NCBI RefSeq assembly: GCF_003173715.1
Contig: NZ_CP029550.1
Span: 372,001-436,000 of the forward strand
Length of the DNA: 64,000 nucleotides
Direction of reading: 5' to 3'
Origin: Methylobacterium durans
GTDB lineage: Bacteria > Pseudomonadota > Alphaproteobacteria > Rhizobiales > Beijerinckiaceae
Positions within the stretch are counted from its first letter, which is position 1; the number at the start of each line of letters is the position of its first letter. The notes beneath the pieces are model-generated. The model saw nothing but the letters and a program-made list of their open reading frames with translations. It ran no database searches and had not been told where the DNA came from. Below, one piece after another: positions 57,717 through 64,000 of the stretch. A program made the translations under genes and the position numbers.

Positions 57717-58732
57717 CGCGCCTTGACCGCCAGCATGCGCTCGACCGCCGCCCGGGCGCGGTCCGCGAGGCTCGGATCGACGGTGACCTCGTGGGTCATC
57801 GTCTCGAGCGACCGCCGGATGTTCGACAGGCTCATCCGCTTCATGTGCGGGCACATGTTGCAGGGCTTGATGAACTCGATGTCGGGGTTGGCGGCAGCGA
57901 TGTTGTCGGCCATCGAGCACTCGGTCACCAGCACCACCTGGGGCGGCCGCTTCTGCTCGACGAAGTTCATCATCATCGCGGTCGAGCCCGAGAAATCGGA
58001 TTCGGCCACCACCTCCGGCGGGCATTCGGGATGCGCGATCACGGTCACGCCGGGATAGCTCTCGCGCACCTCGCGGATGTCGGCAGGCGTGAAGCGCTCG
58101 TGCACCTCACAATGGCCGGCCCAGGTCAGGATCTCGATCTCGGGCAGGATCGCCTGGACGTTCTGGGCCAGGAACTCGTCGGGAATCATCAGGACGCGGG
58201 GGCGTTCAGCGACCGGATGACGTCGACCGCGTTGCCCGAGGTGCAGCAGAGATCCGATTCCGCCTTAACCGCGGCCGAGGTGTTCACGTAGGTGACGATC
58301 GGCACGCCGGGATAGCGGGCGCGCAGGGTCCGCACGTCCTCGGCCGTGATCGAATCGGCCAGCGAGCAGCCGGCCCGCAGGTCTGGGATCAGCACGGTCT
58401 TGGCCGGGTTCAGGAGCTTGGCCGTCTCCGCCATGAAGTGGACACCGGCCAGCACGATAACGTCGGCATCGACCTTCGCCGCCTCGCGCGCCAGGGCGAG
58501 GCTGTCGCCGACGATGTTCGCCACCGTGTGGAAGATCTCGGGCGCCTGATAATTGTGGGCGAGGATGACGGCGTTGCGCTCGCGCTTCAGGCGAAGGATC
58601 GCCTCCACGTCCGGCGCGGGCGGGCCACTCGATGGCAGGAACGTGCGTGCGGCTCACCCGCGCGTAGATGTCCGGCAGGGGAAGCGTTCCGGGCGCGACG
58701 ATGCGCGGGAGCGGGAGACTGGTCGCCGCCAT
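57713..58732 (-). pseudogene. nadA: quinolinate synthase NadA, broken by two indels
   Basis: NadA condenses iminoaspartate with dihydroxyacetone phosphate at a [4Fe-4S] cluster. The first frame (MAATSLPLPRIVAPGT to HVPAIEWP) shifts near 58620 to [29 protein letters not shown]-like [10 protein letters not shown] and [30 protein letters not shown] (first cluster Cys). A second shift at the five-G run near 58198-58202 leads to IPDEFLAQNV, AGHCEVHERF, HPECPPEVV (second Cys) and IKPCNMCPHM (third Cys). Repaired length is about 340 residues. GGAGGACGCC precedes ATG 58732. The stop overlaps the nadB ATG. First gene of the NAD operon. Confidence 0.88.
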
Positions 58733-58745
58733 GGCGTCCTCCTTT

Positions 58746-58762
58746 ATGCTCACTTTGAGCAT
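58746..58762. promoter_or_regulatory. palindromic operator 1 of the nad operon
   Basis: ATGCTCA-CTT-TGAGCAT, a perfect 7-bp inverted repeat with a 3-base spacer, directly upstream of the ribosome site of nadA. The same half-site occurs 59 bases upstream in a second palindrome. Confidence 0.7.
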
Positions 58763-58802
58763 TCCGGAGCCTAAGTTAGGCGGCGCAGATCCCGATGTCC
58801 AG

Positions 58803-58823
58803 ATATGCTGAGACTGAGCATAT
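58803..58823. promoter_or_regulatory. palindromic operator 2 of the nad operon
   Basis: ATATGCT...AGCATAT inverted repeat (7 bp, 7 spacer) that shares the ATGCT-GA core with operator 1 (8 of 9 half-site bases). Centres are 59 bases apart. Together they look like binding sites of one dimeric repressor. Confidence 0.7.
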
Positions 58824-58880
58824 CACTTTTGCGACGCACTGTTTGTGTGCACCGCAAAAGCCGGCCGGCTGGCCGGAGCG

Positions 58881-59711
58881 TCAGCAGAAGCTCTCGGGGT
58901 CCGGCCCGATGCGCCCGTCCGCTTGGTCGAGCCGAGCGATCGCCGCGCTCTCCTCCGGCGCCAGGGCGAAGTCGAACACGGCGATGTTCTCCGCGATGCG
59001 GGACGGCGTCGCCGTCTTCGGGATAGCGACGAGGCCGTTCTCGACATGCCAGCGCAGCGCGACCTGGGCCGGCGTCCGGCCATGCGCCTCGGCGATGCGG
59101 GCCAGCGCCGGGTCCGCGAGCTCTCTCCCCTGCCCGAGCGGGCTCCAGGATTCGGTCACGATCCCGTGGCGGTCGTGGAAGGTGCGGAGGGCCGCCTGCT
59201 GGAAATGCGGGTGCAGCTCGATCTGGTTGACTGCCGGCACGACGCCGGTCTCGCCGATGATCCGCTCCAGATGGGCCGTCGTGAAGTTCGATACGCCGAT
59301 CGATCGAGCGCGGCCCTCCGCGCGCAGATCGATCAGCGCCTTCCAAGTCTCGACGTAGAGGCTCCGGTCCGGGCAGGGCCAGTGGATGAGGTAGAGATCC
59401 ACGCGGTCGAGTCCCAGGCGGGCGAGGCTCCCGTCGAAGCCTCGCCGGGCCGCATCCCTGCCCTGGCTGTCATTCCAGAGCTTCGTCGTCACGAAGAGAT
59501 CGTCCCGCGCCACCTCGGCGGCGCGGATCGCCTCGCCCACCCCGCGCTCGTTGCCGTAGATCGCGGCGGTGTCGATCGAGCGGTAGCCGGCGCGCAGGGC
59601 GCGCCCGACGATGCCGGGCGCCTCAGCGTCGGGGAGCTGAAAGACGCCGAAGCCGATCTGCGGCATGGCGCGGCCGTCGTTCAGCCGGCGTGTCGGGACT
59701 TGGACGGACAT
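58881..59711 (-). CDS. aldo/keto reductase (2,5-diketo-D-gluconate reductase type)
   Basis: 276 residues. It shows PQIGFGVFQLPDAEAPGIVG, SIDTAAIYGNERGVGEAIRA (catalytic Asp and Tyr), FVTTKLWNDSQGRD (Lys), DLYLIHWPCPD (His), NQIELHPHFQQAAL, and the cofactor-binding VAIPKTATPSRIAENI. This short form without a long C-terminal loop resembles YqhE/DkgA-type enzymes that reduce methylglyoxal, diketogluconate or other aldehydes. GGAG before ATG 59711. It is upstream of nadA on the same strand, 148 bases away, and divergent from the sigma factor gene. Confidence 0.92.
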   Translation of the reverse strand: MSVQVPTRRLNDGRAMPQIGFGVFQLPDAEAPGIVGRALRAGYRSIDTAAIYGNERGVGEAIRAAEVARDDLFVTTKLWNDSQGRDAARRGFDGSLARLGLDRVDLYLIHWPCPDRSLYVETWKALIDLRAEGRARSIGVSNFTTAHLERIIGETGVVPAVNQIELHPHFQQAALRTFHDRHGIVTESWSPLGQGRELADPALARIAEAHGRTPAQVALRWHVENGLVAIPKTATPSRIAENIAVFDFALAPEESAAIARLDQADGRIGPDPESFC

Positions 59712-60086
59712 GGGCGGCTCCATCGGCGGATTCGTGCGCCTGCGCTGCGGGACGCCGTTCCGGCGCTCGCGCGCATTCGGCGCTCGCAAGCATCGGATCG
59801 CCAACCGCCGAGCGTGTCTGCGCGTTTCAGCCTTCGCGAGAACATTCTGGCGAGCTGCGCGGTTCGAAGCGTCACCGGTTGACCCCTCGGAGGATGTTCC
59901 GAGGGGGCCGCGAGAAGATCCCGAATATTTCCGCGGCTCTCCGAACGTCCAGAACCCGCGATGCGCGACCCAATCCGTCTGCTGCGATAACCTATGTTGA
60001 GGCAGCCGACTCTCGGCCCGGCAAGATCGGTCTTCGACCTCGACGGATTGTCGTCCGAGCCTGTTTTCACGGCCGATCGGAGAGCG
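59712..60086. other. divergent intergenic region with an inverted repeat
   Basis: About 375 bases between the aldo/keto reductase and sigma factor genes. Holds a 9-bp inverted repeat (59883-59891 with 59898-59906, 6-base loop). The EcfG promoter pattern GGAAC-N17-CGTT was looked for; a GGAAC occurs on the minus strand but without a good partner. No gene seen. Confidence 0.5.
59883..59906. repeat. 9-bp inverted repeat between divergent genes
   Basis: CCCCTCGGA with TCCGAGGGG, loop GGATGT. No U-tract on either side, so more likely an operator or an mRNA leader hairpin than a terminator. Confidence 0.5.
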
Positions 60087-60824
60087 ATGCCTGACCTCAA
60101 GGAACAGGGTGCGACCGCGCTCCTCCCGGCTTCTCTGACCGAGGCGATCCGCTCGCATCTCGGTCATCTCCTCAAGAAGACCTACGCGGACCTGCCGGCC
60201 GCCGCGCCGCCCGATCGCCTCGCCGAACTGGTCGCCCGCCTGGAGCGGGCGCTCTCCGAGACGGACGACCGGAACGCGCACAGCTTCAAGACGGGGCTGG
60301 TCGAGGCGCTGCCGAGCCTGCAGAGCTTCGCCGTCTCCCTGACCCGCAATCCGACACGCGCCGACGACCTCGTCCAAGACACGGTGATGCGGGCGTGGCG
60401 CAGCCGGGAGCGGTTCGAGCCGGGGACGAACCTCGGCGCCTGGCTCTTCACGATCATGCGCAACGCCTTCTACAGCGAGCACCGGCGGCAGGCGCGCGAG
60501 GTCGCCGACAGCGAGGGAGACCTCGCCGCACGGGTCGCGACGGTGCCGAGCCAGACCGGTCACCTCGACCTGCAGGACGCCCGCGCCGCCCTCGACCGCC
60601 TGCCCGCCCCGATGCGCGAGGCGCTGGTCCTCGTGACGATCGAGGATCTGACCTACGAGGAGGCGGCGGTGGTGATGAATTGCCGCGTCGGCACGGTGAA
60701 GAGCCGGGTCTGGCGGGCGCGGGACCAGCTCGCGCTGCTCCTCGGCTATTCCGCCGACGAGATCGGGGCCGACCGGATCACGCTCTCGGCCCTCGGCACT
60801 CCGATCGCCAACGCCGAGATCTGA
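60087..60824 (+). CDS. EcfG-type sigma factor with NepR-like N-terminal extension
   Basis: 245 residues. Residues about 20-58 (SHLGHLLKKTYADLPAAAPP, then DRLAELVARLERAL) read like a NepR domain, the anti-sigma of the general stress response. From about 72 the sequence is an EcfG (ECF15) sigma factor: region 2 LPSLQSFAVSLTRNPTRADD, LVQDTVMRAWRSRERFEPGT, NLGAWLFTIMRNAFYSEHRR; region 4 LDRLPAPMREALVLVTIEDLTYEEAAVVMNCRVGTVKSRV. EcfG sigma factors direct stress genes and are normally held by a separate NepR until PhyR is phosphorylated. No phyR is here. The ATG 60087 has GGAGAG 4 bases upstream; the extended frame before it is not conserved-looking. Confidence 0.88.
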   Translation: MPDLKEQGATALLPASLTEAIRSHLGHLLKKTYADLPAAAPPDRLAELVARLERALSETDDRNAHSFKTGLVEALPSLQSFAVSLTRNPTRADDLVQDTVMRAWRSRERFEPGTNLGAWLFTIMRNAFYSEHRRQAREVADSEGDLAARVATVPSQTGHLDLQDARAALDRLPAPMREALVLVTIEDLTYEEAAVVMNCRVGTVKSRVWRARDQLALLLGYSADEIGADRITLSALGTPIANAEI

Positions 60825-60877
60825 GGGGCCCGCCCGCGCGCAAACGGCGCAGCCGCCCGGCCCCACCCGGCGGATCG

Positions 60878-61578
60878 ATGAACGGCGAGCCCGCGTTGTC
60901 CGAGCCTCGAAGCGACGATGGCGCAGGCGCGAGCATGACCGACCGGACGTTTGATCTCACCCGCCGGGCGATGATGGAAGGCTGCGTCGCCGCGGCGCGC
61001 TCGGCGCGACGGGCCTTCCTGTCCGACCGGCCGCAGCGTCGCCCGGCCCGGGCGACCCGCCGCCGGAAATGATGCCGCTGCGCCTGACCATCAACGGCAC
61101 GGCGCGCGACCTCGTCCTCGACACCCGGACGACGCTCCTCGACGCCCTGCGCGAGCATCTCGATCTCAACGGCACGAAGAAGGGCTGCGACCACGGCCAG
61201 TGCGGCGCCTGCACGGTGCTCGTCGGCGGACGGCGCATCAACGCCTGCCTGACGCTCGCCGCCATGCACGAGGGCGACGCCATCACGACGATCGAGGGTC
61301 TGGCGAACGGGGATGAGCTGCACCCGCTTCAGGCCGCCTTCCTGCACCACGACGGCTACCAGTGCGGCTACTGCACGCCGGGCCAGATCTGCTCGGCGGC
61401 CGGGATGCTCGCCGAGGTCGAGGCGGGCTGGCCGAGCCACGTCACGGATGACCTGACCGAGCCGGTCTCGCTGACGGACGCGGAAATCCGGGAGCGGATG
61501 AGCGGCAACCTCTGCCGCTGCAGCGCCTACCCGAACATCGTCGCGGCGATCCGCGACGCCGCCGGCACCAAGCTCTGA
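60878..61578 (+). pseudogene. paoA: aldehyde oxidoreductase iron-sulfur subunit PaoA (YagT), one-base frameshift
   Basis: The N-terminal frame (60878 or 60935) carries a twin-arginine signal FDLTRRAMMEG; one missing base at about 60995 shifts it to LGATGL and AAASPGPGDPPPEMMPLRLT. The main frame then shows the plant-type [2Fe-2S] site GCDHGQCGACTVLV and second site YQCGYCTPGQICS...[12 protein letters not shown]. This is the [2Fe-2S] subunit of the molybdenum aldehyde dehydrogenase PaoABC, exported by Tat. It matches E. coli YagT over its length. Other uses of the fold (xanthine or CO dehydrogenases) lack the Tat signal and paoBC neighbours. Confidence 0.88.
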
Positions 61579-61588
61579 GGGGCATGCG

Positions 61589-62560
61589 ATGAAAGCCTTC
61601 CGTTTCGAGCGCCCGGCGAGCGTCGAGGAGGCCGCGCGCCTCGCAGCCGAGAGGCCGAACGCCCGTTTCATCGCCGGCGGTACGAACCTGCTCGATCTGA
61701 TGAAACTGCAGGTCGAGACGCCGGCAACGCTGATCGACGTGAACCGGCTGCCCCTCGACAGGGTCGAGAACACGGCCGACGGGGGCCTGCGCGTCGGCGC
61801 GCTGGTGCGCAACGCCGATCTCGCCGCCCATCCGCGCGTTCGCAGCGACTACGCGGTGCTGGCAAAGGCGCTTCTCGCCGGCGCGTCCGGCCAGCTGCGC
61901 AACAAGGCGACGACCGCCGGCAACCTGCTCCAGCGGACCCGCTGCTACTATTTTTACGACACGACGAAGCCCTGCAACAAGCGAGAGCCGGGGTCCGGCT
62001 GCGCGGCGATCGGCGGCTTCAACCGCATCCACGCCGTGCTCGGCGCCAGCGAGGCCTGCATCGCCACGAACCCATCCGACATGAACGTCGCGATGCGGGC
62101 CCTCGACGCTGTGGTCGAGACGGTCGCGCCGGACGGCGCCGCGCGAAAGATCCCGATCGCCGATTTCCACCGCCTGCCCGGCGAGACGCCGCAGGTCGAG
62201 ACGGACCTGCGCGCAGGCGAGCTGATCACGGCGGTGACGCTGCCGAAGCCGGTCAAGGGGGTGCATCTCTACCGGAAGGTCCGTGACCGGGCCTCCTACG
62301 CCTTCGCCGTCGTCTCGGTGGCGGCGATCATCGACAGGCAGGGCGACTGGGTTGGGCACGCGCGGCTCGCCTTCGGCGGACTCGCTCACAAGCCCTGGCG
62401 GGTCGAGGCCGCGGAGACGGCGCTCACCGCGTCCGGCCGTTCCGACGACGCGGCTGACGCGGCGCTGCAGGGCGCACGCGGCCAGGGCGGCAACGACTTC
62501 AAGATCCCGCTTGCGCGGCGGACCCTGCGCGCCGTCGTCGCCGAAGCGATCCGCGCCTGA
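61589..62560 (+). CDS. paoB: aldehyde oxidoreductase FAD-binding subunit PaoB (YagS)
   Basis: 323 residues. The FAD-binding N-terminus is [19 protein letters not shown], and [33 protein letters not shown] and [13 protein letters not shown] hold the four cysteines of the extra [4Fe-4S] cluster that is special to PaoB. The rest ([20 protein letters not shown]) is the CO-dehydrogenase flavoprotein domain. It passes electrons from the Mo site through the FeS clusters. It follows paoA by 10 bases and precedes paoC by 20. Confidence 0.95.
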   Translation: MKAFRFERPASVEEAARLAAERPNARFIAGGTNLLDLMKLQVETPATLIDVNRLPLDRVENTADGGLRVGALVRNADLAAHPRVRSDYAVLAKALLAGASGQLRNKATTAGNLLQRTRCYYFYDTTKPCNKREPGSGCAAIGGFNRIHAVLGASEACIATNPSDMNVAMRALDAVVETVAPDGAARKIPIADFHRLPGETPQVETDLRAGELITAVTLPKPVKGVHLYRKVRDRASYAFAVVSVAAIIDRQGDWVGHARLAFGGLAHKPWRVEAAETALTASGRSDDAADAALQGARGQGGNDFKIPLARRTLRAVVAEAIRA

Positions 62561-62580
62561 GCCGACAGGGGAAGCCGTCA

Positions 62581-64000
62581 TGGATATGAGCCAGCCGATC
62601 GGGCCGACGCCCCTCGACGCCAAGCCGGACGGCCTTGTCGGCCGCGGGATCGACCGGATCGAGGGCCGCCTCAAGGTGACGGGCGCTGCGCCTTACGCCT
62701 ACGAGACCCGCGAGCTGAGGAACCCGGCCTACGGCATGGTCGTCGAGGCCGGCATCGCCAAGGGCCGCATCCGCGCGATCGACGTCGCGGCGGCCCGGCG
62801 CGCGCCGGGCGTCATCCACGTGATGACGCACGAGAACGCGCCGCGCCAGGGCCAGAAGAAGGAGCAGGTCGGTCCGGTCCTGAAAGGTCCGGAGATCCTG
62901 CATTTCGGCCAGCCGATCGCCTTCGTCGTCGCCGAGACATTCGAGCAGGCCCGGGCCGCAGCGGCCCTCGTGAAGGTCGATTACGAGCGCGCGGAGGGCG
63001 CGTTCGACCTGCGCGCGGCGATGCCGTCGGCGATCGTTCCGAAGCAGGTCGCCAGCCCGCCCGATTCGAGCCTCGGCGATTTCGACGCCGCGTTCGCGAC
63101 CGCGCCGGTCAAGCTCGACGTCGAGTACACGACCCCGGTGCAGACCCACGCGATGATGGAGCCGCACGCGACGATCGCCGGCTGGGAGGGCGACCGGGTC
63201 ACCCTATACACGGCCAACCAGATGCTGAATCGCGGGCAGGTCTCGCTCGCCTCGGTGCTCGACCTGCCGGTGGAGAATGTGCGCCTCGTCAGCAAGTACA
63301 TCGGCGGCGGCTTCGGCGCGAAATTGCAGCCGCAGGCGGATGCCGTCTTCGCGGCCCTCGCCGCCCGCGTCATCGGCCGGCCCGTCAAGGTGGCACTGAC
63401 CCGCCAGCAGGAATTCCACGGCTCGACCCGCCGCACCGACACGATCCAGCGCGTCCGGCTCGGCAGCGACGCCGCGGGCCGGCTGAGCGCGATCGCGCAC
63501 GAATCCTGGTCTGACACGACGACGGGCGACGAGTTCTACGAGACTTCGGCCAACGTCACCCGGTCGCTCTACGCGGCGCCGAACCGCCTGACGCGCCACC
63601 GCCTCGCCCACCTGAATCTGCCGCTCTCCTCGGCCATGCGCGCGCCCGGCGAGGCGGTGGGCCAGCTCGCCTTCGAGTGCGCAATGGACGAGCTCGCCGA
63701 GACGCTCGGGCTCGATCCGATCGAGCTGCGAGTGCGCAATGAGCCGGAAGAGGATCCCGAGAAGAAGGTGCCGTTCTCCACCCGTCAACTCGTTCCCTGC
63801 ATGCGGGAAGGTGCCCGCCGGTTCGGCTGGGACAAGCGCGGCGCGCCGGGCGCGACCCGGGACGGGCCGTGGCTCGTCGGCCTCGGCATGTCGGCGGCCG
63901 CGCGCCTCAACCCGTTGCAACCCTCCTCCGCGAGCTTGCGCCTGGAGGGGGACGGAACGCTCACCGTGCGGATGGCGATGACCGATATCGGCACCGGCAC
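62581..64000 (+). CDS. paoC: aldehyde oxidoreductase molybdenum-binding subunit PaoC (YagR), cut by window edge
   Basis: The first 473 codons of a subunit that is about 730 residues in E. coli. It shows VGRGIDRIEGRLKVTGAAPYAYETR, the N-terminal Mo-dehydrogenase block, VQTHAMMEPHATIAGWEGDR, and the Moco-binding VSKYIGGGFGAKLQPQADAVFA and LPLSSAMRAPGEAVGQLAFE. It oxidises aromatic and aliphatic aldehydes in the periplasm. Part of paoABC. Molybdopterin supply needs moaA (52.5 kb) and other genes not seen. The active-site glutamate near the C-terminus is outside this window. Confidence 0.95.

Noticed and set aside
58746..58823. Transposon ends or phage attachment site
   Set aside because: The palindromes are short, near a promoter, and no transposase, integrase or target duplication is seen.

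Overview
The window is GC-rich DNA, almost wall-to-wall genes, from an alphaproteobacterium of the order Hyphomicrobiales (Rhizobiales), most probably Methylobacterium or a close relative. This rests on the order pal-cpoB-tilS-ftsH-glmM, a giant growth-pole-ring (GPR/RgsE-like) protein, an EcfG-type general-stress sigma factor, two perfect CtrA-type boxes (TTAA-N7-TTAA), and opacity-type outer-membrane proteins. The genus is an inference; no rRNA or tRNA gene was seen.

Layout. 1-5.1 kb: a truncated DUF3772/MscS-type channel, an HNH endonuclease and three envelope proteins. 5.3-12.2 kb: two small genes, then pal-cpoB-tilS-ftsH-glmM on the minus strand; tolQRAB is not upstream of pal. 12.5-18.5 kb: a WcbI/GSCFA pair, hemC, a Kdo hydroxylase, an HTH protein and an Hsp20 gene with a probable heat-shock promoter and ROSE-like thermometer. 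18.7-28.5 kb: a lipase-like hydrolase, sixA, an aldo/keto reductase, MoxR ATPase, two membrane proteins, a CPA2 antiporter, a VWA protein and a ferredoxin. 28.7-36 kb: an Hpt protein and the giant undecad-repeat protein. 36-43.7 kb: DUF1489, CheZ-like, MFS, an Mla-type lipid transport operon and an XRE-cupin regulator. 43.8-54.8 kb: thiD-thiE, a Nudix-like regulator (possible NadQ), an HWE histidine kinase, a SelW-like protein, an exonuclease, lemA-TPM-TPM, moaA, DUF971 and an L,D-transpeptidase. 55.3-64 kb: nadA-nadB-nadC behind twin operators, an aldo/keto reductase, a sigma factor with a NepR-like N-terminus, and a paoABC aldehyde oxidoreductase operon cut by the window edge.

Shared roles. 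NAD synthesis (nadABC) may be controlled by the Nudix-like protein 12 kb away. Molybdenum cofactor synthesis (moaA) serves the paoABC enzyme. Tol-Pal parts, the GPR homologue, L,D-transpeptidase, FtsH and GlmM all bear on envelope growth and division.

About a dozen otherwise normal genes (tilS, GSCFA, Kdo hydroxylase, sixA, gpr, mlaE, TPM, nadA, nadB, paoA and others) are broken by one-base indels, mostly one missing G or C in or beside a G/C run. This looks more like uncorrected sequencing error than gene decay, so those genes are described here as their repaired reading frames.
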